Assembly: GCF_900963305.1 (NCBI RefSeq)
Contig: NC_042532.1
Coordinates: 13,747,207 to 13,811,206, forward strand
Reading direction: 5' to 3'
Source of the DNA: Echeneis naucrates
Lineage: Eukaryota > Chordata > Actinopteri > Carangiformes > Echeneidae
DNA length: 64,000 nt
Under the pieces are notes generated by a model. The model saw only the letters and a program-made list of their open reading frames with translations. It was not told the DNA's origin and did not search any database. Both the position numbers and the translations under genes were made by a program. Of the stretch, positions 53,240 to 64,000 are shown piece by piece; positions within the stretch are counted from its first letter, which is position 1; every line of letters starts with the position of its first letter.

Positions 53240-56200
53240 TTAGAGCCCCTGAAGTTTGCTGTAATAACAAATTAGATGAGTTAGTGCATTGAAAGTACAA
53301 AAGGCTGTACTGAATGACATGAAAAAATTAAATACCACACATCCTACCTGTCCTCAATAGTCCTGTTGGATGGGTAGTACACTTTAAACGTGAAGCCACT
53401 TCTTGGGAATGAGCCCTGTCATAATAAAATTACAGACAACATGTCTGAGTGATAGTGATGAGTGATATGAAGTTGTATTGGGGCTATGGTGAGACAAAGG
53501 TTCACATTAATCAAATACCAGTTGACAAAACATTTTTATCAGGCTCTGTTCAAAGATAAATGCATGTTTTAATTACATTTATTTTGTTTCATACCGGATT
53601 GGCACAGAGGCAGTCTGTGTTGGTGATGCTGAATGGGTCGTATTTGTCTGCAAAGATGATGACATCAGGGACGGGGTACACAGACAGGGAATAATCGTAC
53701 GCCCAGAAAACAGGACTGACATACAGAGGCAGTGGAGTCAGGTGACCCTGAGATAGGATGGTCTTAACAAACTGGGAAAAGAGCAAAAGATTAGTCATTC
53801 ATAAAAATTACAGATAGTTTCATGTTGTCTTCAGTCAGAAATTTTACACATTTCGTTAAAATGTTCAGCTGAGACTTAAGTCAGTTTACTAAAATCTTTG
53901 CAATAACTATTTTGACACCTCAAAGTGCATGTCTAGCATTTAAACACTGTCATCACACATAAGACCTCAAAATAACACAATTAATAATATTCTAATGTGT
54001 TCATAGAGAGAGAAATTTCACTCAAGGATGATAAGGATTATTTTGAAAGGCTGAGACTCACATGGTTGGGAATGTCAAGATTGTTATTAGGCAACCGCAC
54101 GCAGTTCCTGCACATCTTGTTGACAAGGTCTTCCCTGATAATGACGATCTCCTGGGTGCAGTACTGGATCCTGACAGGAAAACATGACATGACAAAGTTC
54201 AGTTTTACAGTAAATTTCTGTCACAAGTAATGTTCATAAGTAATTGAAGCCACATGTTGCTTTCACCTGCACGGGTTAGTTGTGAAAACGGAAAATGGCA
54301 CCTTCTGTCTAAACTCCGCAGTGATGTGGTCTGCCAGGGGAGGCCTGGGGGGAACATTTATCCACATCAGTGCAAATTACTGGATACCAATCAAATATTT
54401 ATGTCAAAATTGACATGTCTCTGTTTACCTTGGCAGGATGGTTCCTGGGCCTGGATCCTCAGGACCAGGGACAAACACAAAGCGACTACTGTGGGTTTGA
54501 AATGACAAAATTACGTTAAGTCATGTGCAAACATGTCCAAAACATGTGGAAATTAGAATAGTTGAGAAGGAACCAGAGAGGACCAGCGCAACAATGTTGT
54601 CATACCCTACCTGCTATGAATGCTGGGGTATGCACATATTGTGTCAGCAAGAGCCTTCAGTGACTCTAAAAGGGAAAAATTATTCAGATTCAGTCCTGCA
54701 GACATTTATTTCTTAACAAAGAGATCTTTAGATGTAGAATAGATTATCAATGACTACAATGGTTTTACCTTTGAGCGATTTGATCTGTGTCTTTCCATAT
54801 GGTGTAGCCGAGAAGTTTCCACAAAAAATAAAACAGGTGGGGGGCATCGCGGCATAACCTGAGAGGGCAAAAACAACAAACTTAATGATACTGCTGTCTC
54901 ACTGGTGTCCTTCAAGGTTTAAGACTACAATGCATTACCAGACCTGAAAACATGATATTGAGCTTTTCCATCACTTCAACATTGTCCAGCCACACATCAG
55001 AAACAATGATGAACATGGCGTCATCATTCTCCTCCTCTAGCTGCTTCAGCTTGACAGAAGCCTTCACTGAAGTGTTGGATGGACCACCAAAGAAGTTCAT
55101 GTTGCCATAATATGCCCTGGAAATGAAGCAAGGACCATGTTGTGATGGAACAGGAACTAGATGGTCAAAACTAAGTTCAGTAAAATGTAACTTAACTAAG
55201 CTTATACCTTAGTAGAATATATTCTTTTAATTAAGTTGATGAGGTTATAAAGATCGCTACATAGGCAGGTAACTTTTTTAACTTGCAAGTCCACCTAAAA
55301 CATTTCTACAAATCTGTTCACCTTGTGGCCGATGATGGTTCTGTGGGGGGAAAACCAAACCCATTGACGTGGAAAATTGAATCCTCGTACCAGCCTACAG
55401 CACAAAACAAACATTTACCTCTAATAATAGATTATTTTAATCTTAGCACAGATTTGTCAAAACTGCAGGTATCTTACCTTCTGCCAGTACAAAGCAAGAT
55501 TCTGTGTACAGGCCATTATGAAACTGGTGAGAATGTTGTTAAGAAATACATCTATTCTAAGAACATAGACTTATTGTGAAATATAATCACTTTTTGCTGC
55601 AGGCTCTGCCAAACAGATTAAAGGATATTGCTTTTGACATATCCAGTTGTACGGTTCCACTTGGATCTTCCAGGTAGAATTTACCCTAAAGAATTGTTAA
55701 GAAAAAGTTAGAAGCTATATCAAATTAAACAAATATCAGAAAGTGCTTAAATCCACAATTTCAAGAAAAAAGTCAAACTTCTTCAGTGGAAACTTCCCCA
55801 TAAAAATTGATGTATGCAAACTAATCTGTGTCACTAAATCACCTCTTTCAGCTGCGTGATCATTCCAAGTACTATCACCTCTCCAAGTTTAGCTGTGCTA
55901 CCAAGCAATGCTTCAATCGTCTTCAGCTAAAAGGGAAAATAAAATGGTCTTAGTAAAATGAAAGAGTAAACTGTTTTAACTTTAAGCTCAAAATTAATGG
56001 TTTATGGTTAAGGTTAAGGTTTCAGACCTGAAATTTGTTTTGGCCCTCTTCAACAGCAACTCCTATTGCAGGTGGAGTGAATAGCTCATGCCGATGTGTA
56101 CGCTGCAAAAAAAATATGTTGTAATTACAGTAAACACTACTACACAAACTTAAACCTCCAATGAGTGTGGCCAATGAAGCCAGTCATACTGACCTGCTGT

Positions 56201-57717
56201 AAGATTGTGTAGCGCTCCCTGAAGAGTTCAGCTTTGTCTCTGGCCAACCCACACAGACTAGGGACTGGATGTCTAGTCATGCTGATGCTGAATAAAAAGG
56301 CCAACATAACAGCTATTAAAACTCCCTACAAACACAGCACATAAGGTCTGCAGAAGGTTTCAACCTATACAGCAGCATTAAATATTTTAAAATATACGTT
56401 AGCGCAAAAGAGAAAGAAACTGGCCCTTCACTTACGGTAGAAATTTCTTTCGCTCCACACTGTAAATGTATCTGGGCACATCGAAGGCTCCAATGATGTT
56501 GAAACCATTATCTCTGGAAGAGAGTTGAATGGCTCAACTAAGATTTTCTTTATGGCACAATAAAGCTGATTATACAGTAAAAACATATTATGAATTGACT
56601 GGTAAAAATCATCAAATGATTACATTATTACAACATCGTATACATTACTCAAAACAAAATAGTTTTTAAAGAAATAAAAACTGAGGAAAACACAAGAAAC
56701 TTGACAGTTGCAGTCCCACTGACATGGTTTCATTTGAAGTCTGCGCACAGTCCTGCACAGCGCTTTCCACCACAGACAGCTCTATCATACTGGAGGACAC
56801 TGGAGGAAAACGTCAGACACAGACACATGTAAATGTACAGCTGATTGTACATTAAACACACTGTGACCTGCACAAAGAGACTGTACTGTACGTACATGGC
56901 TGCTTTTCCACCGCATCCAAGACTCTTTCAATAACATCATCCAGTTCTGAGGGACTGACTGACTCCAGCACTTCAACAAGGTATCTGCTGGCTTCACTGG
57001 AGCACAAAGGGAAAAAGAAACAGCCTTGTTATTGTTTCTTCATTTTAACTATACTGTACTATAGTATACAACCAGAAAAATGTATATTTTCTCAAATCAA
57101 CTTATGCATGTGCTTATGTACCTGTTCCACTGACAAATTTCACAAGCTATATCTGGTTCATGAAATTTTTATGTTAATTTATTTTTGATTCTCATACTGT
57201 TACTTTTACTTCTATTTCTACATTGTGATATTGCTAGTTAGGACTAATAACACATCTAAATAAATCTTCTTCTCCTGATCAGTGCAAAGAACTGACGGTG
57301 AAGTGAGGTGAAAACGCTGAAAAATAATTATTGATTAAATCAGTGAATGCAGGTGGATCCTACTTTAAAGAGAAGTTGACAGGAGTTGAAGAAACAGTTC
57401 AATTGTAACTATTTTAATGTGCAACCTATATATGTTAATATATAGTCTTCACTGGAGCACAAAACCATACCGGAGCTTGAAAACCTGCTTGTGTTATAAT
57501 TTATTTCCTGCTGGTACAAATTTAAGCAGAAAGTATTTATTCATGCCACTGAGTAAACAAATATATTTAGTTAACACATAACGCAGAGTGATAATAATTT
57601 TACTGAAAAAAATCACAACGTTAAAGCGCAACTTTTTTTTACATACGGTCTCAAGATGAGTCCCCGCATTTTGAAGCCAGACGACACTTTTGTCTTGATT
57701 TTTCGCGCGACATCCAT
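53240..57717 (-). CDS. pole2: DNA polymerase epsilon subunit 2, 528 residues, 19 exons
   Basis: B-subunit of the leading-strand replicase Pol epsilon; it anchors the catalytic subunit to the CMG helicase. Minus-strand exons: 57647-57717, 56896-56996, 56724-56799, 56436-56513, 56194-56287, 56028-56102, 55843-55926, 55629-55685, 55478-55526, 55322-55394, 54944-55116, 54769-54858, 54611-54665, 54429-54488, 54267-54344, 54062-54170, 53595-53771, 53348-53415 and 53240-53258. The protein begins [20 protein letters not shown]. An N-terminal helical domain is followed by an OB-fold ([20 protein letters not shown]) and an inactive phosphoesterase fold ([35 protein letters not shown]). It ends KLQGL. 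Length matches human (527). The eighth intron is of the AT-AC class. Confidence 0.96.
55527..55628 (-). other. pole2: U12-type AT-AC intron in pole2
   Basis: Between GCA at 55629 (exon ending QLDMSKA) and CAG at 55526 (exon starting QFHNGLYTE) the intron cannot be removed by a GT-AG pair in frame. It begins ATATCCTTT, the minor-spliceosome 5' site consensus, and ends CTCAC. A branch sequence TTTCTTAAC lies 12 nt before the end, close to the TTCCTTAAC consensus. Length is 102 nt. This is the only AT-AC intron found in the window. Confidence 0.9.
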
Positions 57718-57748
57718 GTTTGTTTCAGTCGCCCTGTCCAGCTCAAGC

Positions 57749-57756
57749 TTTGGCGC
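57749..57756 (-). promoter_or_regulatory. pole2: E2F-type site at the pole2 promoter
   Basis: TTTGGCGC, a full match to the E2F consensus TTTSSCGC, lies about 32 nt upstream of the pole2 ATG. CACTTCCG (57785-57792), an ETS-type site, lies a little further out. S-phase expression through E2F is expected for a replication gene. Binding is inferred from the motif only. Confidence 0.55.
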
Positions 57757-57792
57757 TAAATGTCAACTTCCGCATGTGTTTCGTCACTTCCG

Positions 57793-58780
57793 CCGAAGAG
57801 TCGGCAGTTGGTCACGTTCAAAGGAAGTTTTGTAACGAGACTCAAAATTAGGTTGGTGATTTCATAAGAAAATAATAAATAAATAAATAACTTAATCAAT
57901 GAATAAAATAAATCAAAATCAACAAGCCACAAAAGTAAAACGTGTGAACCAATGCGCATTGCATGCTTTTTTAAGGCAAGCCTTCTTTTGTTCTCGGGGG
58001 TGGAAATAGATTTTGAATAGATTTTTCTATTATTTAATGCAAAATTTAGCTACTAAGTTTACTGACATTAATTCATACTGCAGTGTTAACCCTAGCCATT
58101 TCACTTCAAATTAATATTAAACTTGTTATATGAAAGACTTAGCAGCTAAGATTAAAGATAGTCTCATTATAATATTTTACTTTGCACTTAAAGGAAACTA
58201 TATATATATGGTGGACATGAAATCATTACTGGCAAAATCTATTCCATGATGTAGTCAAAAGTGTACTAACCCTTCATAGCCAAACCAAACAACCTTTTTG
58301 ACACATTTAACAGCTGATGCAAACGATATTTTTTCCTGTATAATATAGACATTTAATAGCAAAAGCTACTGACATCATTTTTCACATACCATTCAGTTTC
58401 ACTTCAGGATGTTGTGGTATATTTTGGTAAATGTTCCTTGAATGTAACTTACCTGTCTTTTTTTTTAAATTCTTATTATTTCTTATCAATATTGCATTTG
58501 TGATGGGGTCTGCATTTGTAGCTAATGTTTACTTTACTTTTCTGTTATAGTTGCTAATGTTGAATAGATTTCAACATTGTTAGTTGCAATGAAAAAAAAA
58601 GTAATGGCCAAACTTAGCAATTAAAAAAATATATATTTAGAATTTCAAAAGGAATTTACTTTGAGTTCAAAGTTTAAAAAACTAAAAATTAACTGTATGT
58701 TTTTTTATGGTTTAAAGCATAAAGCCATTTATCAGACTGTATTTACATAGTTATTATTTAACACATTGCTTTGACATCAC
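57793..58780. other. AT-rich spacer between divergent pole2 and klhdc1
   Basis: There are no supported coding exons on either strand. A short AAAT run lies near 57866-57890 and the rest is low-complexity AT-rich sequence. GC content rises again at about 58810, where a leader exon of klhdc1 may begin. Confidence 0.6.
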
Positions 58781-58809
58781 ACCCTAGTGCTCAGTGAGGG
58801 TTTTTATTT

Positions 58810-58980
58810 TGAAAAACGGGGAGGAGCGGAAGCGCGTCCTGCCTTACAGCTGTCAGGACGGACCTACATGAACACAGGAACGACGGACGAAAGCTGTCTT
58901 TATGTCACGTCAAAAACATGTTGTTGTTCTCCACAACATGAGAAAACCCCGCAAGGCCGCCTGAAAGTGCTACTAGCTTT
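58810..58980 (+). other. klhdc1: Possible klhdc1 5' UTR exon
   Basis: A GC-rich stretch with CpGs ends at a good donor, CTTT|GTGAGT, at 58981. A matching acceptor (ATTTACAG or CATGACAG) lies just before the klhdc1 ATG at 59288. The boundaries are guesses from splice motifs. No conserved coding frame is evident, although an open frame of about 65 codons crosses it. Confidence 0.35.
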
Positions 58981-59287
58981 GTGAGTATGTTTAAAAAAAA
59001 ACACAATGTGAAATCTTTCTGTGTTCAGCTGCTGTTTGTTGTCAGTAGCAGCATGTAACCAAACGTTACATCAGACGCTACACATCTTACTAACAATAAC
59101 TTAGGAATCACATTTAGTCTTTTTTTTATTTTTATTTTTATTTTTTAAATCTCCAACAACATGTTTTTCTGATGTCAGGGCTCTCCTCGGATTATATCCT
59201 TTAACAGTATCTGACGACGCGGGTGACATTTTTTCGTCAGATTCTTATTATTTACAGCTCGGATGTTTCCTTTCATGACAGCCAGCC

Positions 59288-62200
59288 ATGGACCCGGCGT
59301 TTGAGAGCCACTGCCTGGAGCTGGTGGCCCGGGAGAGGAGCGGACACACGGCGGTGGTGGAGGAGAACCTGCTGTATGTCTGGGGCGGTTACATGGTGAG
59401 AAACAAATAAACAACAAACCCTCTCTCTGTTCAGTTCAACATAACACCAAGCAAATCATGAATGCGCGGTTCTTGAAGGAACATTACAAGCACTTCTTTT
59501 GCTTACATAAGACAGATTAATGCTGCACAAATTTATCTAATTCTAAAACACACTTTTTATTCTCTACAGTCAATAGCTGATGATGAAGTTTTCCTACCCA
59601 ATGATGAAATCTGGGCATACGATTTGCAACAAGGTGTATGGTAAGAACATTAAATTAATTAAATTAAATATTTCTGCCTGTCAAAACAGAGCAAATAAGT
59701 AACAAGTAACAAATAGGCACCTTTACGTGTGACATTCAGTCTCTTCTTTCAGACCCACAAACAAATGCAGTGTAACATGTTCACTTGCTTGGAGTGTTTT
59801 GCTGTTACCCATGTCATGATCTGAGTCGTATATCCACATTTTTTTTCCTAAAGGCAAGTATTTCACATGTCAGGGGAAGTCCCTCCCTCCATGTCTGGGA
59901 CCTGCAGCTGCTCCCTGAATGGATGCATGTACATATTTGGAGGTTGCGATGACAATGGACAGACCAATCAGGTAAGGCTGATGAGTTGTGCACCGCACAG
60001 CTTATGAAAACTTAAAAGTGATCAGTACTTTCCTTCCAACAGATCCACTGTGTGAACCTGACAGACGGTAAATACACGTGGAAGAAGATCGTGCATGCGA
60101 TGGGTTCTGCTCCCTCACCTCGGGACAAACTGTCCTGCTGGGTTTATAAAGGACGGTAAGCTCTGTGAGGATGTTAATGAGTGAGAATTTCTACAGACTG
60201 CTGCTCTACAGTACTACCACTCCATAATTATTACATGTTAATGCTCAGTTAGTGTTTGTAGCTATAGTCCAATATTTTTTCTTTTAACTATTGAATATGC
60301 ATTGTGTCCATGTCTTGGCTCACTTCTTAAATTATGTATTCTACATTATTCTTTATTACACATATGCATAGTTGTGAACATGACAGTAATTGTGGGTGAC
60401 TTTCTTATTTATAACCCAGGATAATCTACTTTGGAGGATACGGTCACAAACTACTGACTGATGTTGATAGTAGGAAGAGAAGTTTCGTTGTGGATGAAGC
60501 TACATGGGTAACATTTTTTTAATTTTGTTTCTGAAATGTGTCAGTCCTGAAAGAGATATATCAGAATCTGGTCAACAAATATTGCTTATTGCATTACAAA
60601 CTGTAGAACCCACTTTCTTTGCCAATACATAGCTATGCCATTGCTTTCAGATGGAGGACGTCTTCTGGGGATGGAACAATGAGGTTCATGTCTTTGACCC
60701 CATGAAAGCCAGTTGGAATGAACCACAAACCCATGTAATGTAACAAACAATGTATACACAAAAACGAAATTAGTTGCATTTAAAGTAATTAGTATTAGAA
60801 AGGTGCCAAAATACATTGATTGTGACAGTGGTTGTGTTCAGGGTCGTGCTCCAGCCCCAAGGGCTGCCCACGCCAGTGCCACACTTGGCTGCAGAGGATA
60901 TGTTTGTGGAGGCAGGGTCATGGTGAGAACACGACATGCTGCTGAGCTCTTCTCTATATAAGGCTACATAAGTCTACCACATGTAATTTATCCCCCTCCT
61001 TTTTTTCAATGTAGGAATCCAGGACGAGTGACATTCACTGTCTCAATTTTGAGTCATGGACTTGGTCCGAAATGTAAGAATTGAAGAGAAATTGTTTTGT
61101 GTGATTTTTTTGTTTTATATAGTAGACTGCAAGGAGAAATTGAAAAAAAAAATATATGTATTTTCCGTATTTGGTATTATGTTTAATTTCCAAGATTGTC
61201 TTTGACTGTGTGAAAAATGTATCTTGTAGAATCCCTGTGTCGACCAATCCTGTGGGCAGATCGTGGCACACACTTACAGCGGTATCAGACACCTCCTTGT
61301 TCCTGTTTGGAGGTCTCAGTGTAGATTGCAAGCCAATGAGTAAGAAAGGCAAAAACTTACTAATTACATTTATTTATAATTTTTTTCCCCCTTCAATTTA
61401 TACTTATTTCTTTCATAATGAATTTTCATTAAATATAAATCCAGGTGATGGGTGGCTTCTTGATGTCGAAACAAAGCAATGGCGAGAAGTGGAACATCCC
61501 TACAAGAACAAGCCAAGGTAGCACTTGATCAATATTATGCATGTATGAAAAACCCTGCAGTATCTTGTATATTTATTTAACAGATGTTAAGCTTGTTTTC
61601 TGTAAGAATATGAGCACATTTTAAATTGGGAGTCTTTTCACTTCTCTCCTCCTCAAGGTTGTGGCACACGGCGTGTCCAGGAAAAGACTCTGATGTTATT
61701 GTGTTTGGTGGAAGTTGCGACTACATTCTCCTAGTAGACACTGTAAGTGCCACAGACTGAAATTGAAAAATAAGAAATGAAAAAAAAAAAAAAAACACAC
61801 TTTGGTGTCACTTTGGTACAGACCTTTGGAAATTGTCTTTTCTAAATTAAAAGTCTATGTCTGTATCAATGTGAACTCCAAAACTACGAGAAACCAAATA
61901 TATGTTTTGAATCAAAATTTGAGCAGGGTGCACTCAAAAACTAGGCCCACCCTTGTAACGACATCATACCAGACATTTTTAAAATGCATGGTTGTAAAAG
62001 AAGGTACTGTGTGCTAACAATATAGTTTTCTGAAAAATAAGTTAAACATTTTCAAAGACCTTTGCTCAACTCACATCTTTTTCTACAGGGTCACTGCAAT
62101 GACGCACTTGTTTTCCAGATGCAACCATATCCACTATTCAGGTATGAATCTTTCTATATTATCTTTCACAAGAATTTTTAGAAAAAGTGCAGCAGAAATA

Positions 62201-62537
62201 TTATACGTATTATTTTTATGCAGCAAGAGGCATTTATTCAATACCATCTCTGGTTGAAATAGAACTATCTGCTGTTGAAAAGGTATCTTTCTTTGTAGAG
62301 AATGTTGTATTTACTTATACTTACTTTTTATTAACTTCAGAGCCGTTTTCCAAAAATAGAAGTAAGAAAAGTAAAGACTTTTTATCTTCTGACAGGCTTT
62401 GTGAGGATTACATTGCCAAGAATGTGAGAAACAATGAGAGGCTCCGAAAGCAGCTTCACTTTCTGCCTCCTAAACTTCTCAGAGCAGTACAGCGGAGGAT
62501 GACTTTCTACAGGCCGTCAAAGAAGAAGCAGTCTTAA
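59288..62537 (+). CDS. klhdc1: Kelch domain-containing protein 1, 394 residues
   Basis: Paralogue of klhdc2; in mammals KLHDC1 is a CUL5-type receptor for C-terminal degrons. Exons: 59288-59395, 59570-59640, 59854-59971, 60043-60155, 60420-60507, 60651-60734, 60842-60922, 61015-61073, 61230-61339, 61445-61517, 61658-61742, 62089-62141 and 62396-62537. The start MDPAFESHCLELVARERSGH gives the usual short N-terminus. Kelch motifs include VPPSMSGTCSCSLNG, IIYFGGYGH and LFLFGGLS. The degron-pocket arginines (GGRVMESRTSD) and Ser-Trp (VGRSWHT) are kept. The C-terminus ends KKKQS, without the Gly-Ser seen in klhdc2. Exon number and all phases match klhdc2. An AATAAA is absent; ATTAAA lies at 62752 and near 62862. 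Confidence 0.94.
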
Positions 62538-62879
62538 ATATCTGAATACCAAGTACATTGCAATATCATGCAATTTTTTACAGTACTGTACTCCTCTCAG
62601 TGTGAGGATCATTTTATTTTAAATACGTGGTTCAGAATATTTTATGCTGTCATAGTTTATTATTTAATTTTTTGCAGAACTCATTTTAATTTTTGTACAC
62701 TCTGCCTCAAAACTCTGAAAAAAAGATCCTGTGATGATGACAGAGAAGATGATTAAATATAAAGTATGTAAGTATATAAAGTAAGAAGTGTTTAACTGAT
62801 GTGAATTAAGTCAACTCTGAAACTTCTGAAACTTAAACACACACAGTATTCACATTATCAAAATTAAAGCTTGTCAATT

Positions 62880-62885
62880 TTTATT
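62880..62885 (-). terminator. Candidate minus-strand polyadenylation signal at the right edge
   Basis: TTTATT on the plus strand reads AATAAA on the minus strand. It would end the transcript whose last coding exon is proposed at 63648-63750, giving a 3' UTR of about 760 nt convergent with klhdc1. Between 62890 and 63647 no coding exon is supported. Confidence 0.4.
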
Positions 62886-63647
62886 TGCAAAAAAAAAAAA
62901 AATTACAAAATTATAAATTTTTTATGCAGCTTTCCTTAAACAGAGTAGTGCAGTGTGTTGACAGAGAGTGTGCCTGACTTCTCAAAAATGTGTGCACGTT
63001 CATGTCCAAAACTCCTCTTTCCTACCGCTAAGTGGCACCATGTGTTTGAATGTGTCTGAGTCCTCAGCAATAACACAGCTGGGCTAAGCAGAACCTCGCT
63101 GAAATCTCTCTGTGGCCACACATTCCTCTTTCATAAGGGTGGAGAAGTACAGGAACTTTTGAAACCTCAAATAAAAAACCCCAAACTCATACCTTTGCAC
63201 GATTGCCACTAATGGAAAACTATACACTGTGTGCACCAAACTGGTGGAAAATGTTATCTTTGAATATAGCGAGTCACGAGGCTTTAAGAATGTGCTTTTA
63301 CTGCTCAATTTGTTGTGCAAGAGAAATGGCTGTGCTCTCTCCACAAATCAACATAAGTTACAGTTAAGAGACACATGCTCTGTGGGAGCCCAGCAGGACT
63401 GAGAGAGTGGCAGCGGATAACAAACCAAGAAGGCCTCTGACAGTAAATGGCTTCGGTCTCTGACACAAAAACTTCCTGACATTGGGCCAATCTGGTGTTA
63501 GAACATCACTGCACCATATTGTCTTAAGTAACACTTGTGTAAATGCAGTGCAGCTGTTTCGGTTCATCAACCAATATCCTCTGCAAACAGCTCTATCCCA
63601 TGCAGACAACTCAGAGGTGTCTTTGCTGCACTTGCCTCTACTGGGGG

Positions 63648-63750
63648 TCAACTAAACTCTTTCTCAATTGTGTCCATCAGCTCCATTTCTGATCCATCGT
63701 ACAGGATGGCCGGCATGGTGAGAGAGGAGCCATGACAGCTCCCAAAAGCC
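63648..63750 (-). CDS. Possible C-terminal exon of an unidentified minus-strand gene (partial)
   Basis: A good acceptor (GCTCCCCCAG) precedes an open frame of 33 residues. It includes GSSLTMPAILYDGSEMELMD and TIEKEFS before a TGA at 63648-63650. The composition looks like a conserved acidic protein tail, not random AT-rich translation. I cannot name the gene; the rest would lie to the right of the window. If wrong, this is ordinary intergenic DNA. Confidence 0.4.
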
Positions 63751-64000
63751 CTGGGGGAGCATAAACAAGATGCGAATGAAAACAGGAAAGCAACATGTAC
63801 TTGCATTCTCATGTGTTATCTCCCCACCAGGTAGCTGTTGTTTTTGACTAAACCAAACCACAACAGCGAAAGTCACCTGATTCATATCCACATGCTATGT
63901 TGCATAAATAGGCTTTAGTTGGACTTTGCACATATATTTGTACCAACAAATAAGCAACAGCAAAAACGAATCCTTATTTGTTGTGTGCAACTTGCAGACG

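Noticed and set aside
58787-58984. A 65-codon plus-strand frame upstream of klhdc1 as a separate gene
   Set aside because: It ends at a good donor and lies in a GC-rich leader position, so a klhdc1 5' UTR exon is a better explanation. No conserved domain is visible.

Overview
The window is vertebrate nuclear DNA, almost certainly from a ray-finned (teleost) fish. The proteins are nearly collinear with human orthologues, introns are short (mostly 80-300 nt), and the AT-rich introns carry many homopolymer and microsatellite tracts. Seven genes can be named. One minus-strand gene is not recognised, and the last exon of a further minus-strand gene may lie at the right edge. No tRNA, rRNA, CRISPR array or clear transposon was seen.

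Layout: dync1h1 (+, 1-21965, 5' end outside the window), an unrecognised 283-residue gene (-, 23339-24821), wdr20 (+, 25494-30652), mok (-, 33426-38122), nemf (+, 39085-47248), klhdc2 (-, 48672-51946), pole2 (-, 53240-57717), klhdc1 (+, 59288-62537), and a possible terminal exon (-, 63648-63750). From memory of the human map, the left half matches human 14q32 (DYNC1H1-WDR20-MOK) and the right half 14q21 (NEMF-KLHDC2-KLHDC1-POLE2). The pole2/klhdc1 pair appears inverted relative to human. Divergent pairs (unknown/wdr20, mok/nemf, pole2/klhdc1) appear to share promoter regions. Convergent pairs (wdr20/mok, nemf/klhdc2, klhdc1/edge gene) end close together or overlap.

The most striking observation is in dync1h1. 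The exon for most of the dynein microtubule-binding domain is present twice in tandem (12708-12903 and 13083-13278). Both copies are 196 nt, same phase, uninterrupted and about 75% identical in protein. Using both or neither would shift the frame. The second copy has a 134-nt AG-free, pyrimidine-rich tract and a TACTAA-like branch site only 38 nt from the first copy's donor. This is the layout known to force mutually exclusive splicing in alpha-tropomyosin. The locus therefore appears to encode two dynein motors with alternative track-binding surfaces.

Other notable items are an AT-AC (U12-type) intron in pole2, two possible C-termini of wdr20, an upstream ORF overlapping the mok start, and identical exon phases in klhdc1 and klhdc2. 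Exon boundaries were read by hand from splice sites, reading phase and remembered human proteins; for every complete gene the exon lengths sum to a whole number of codons.
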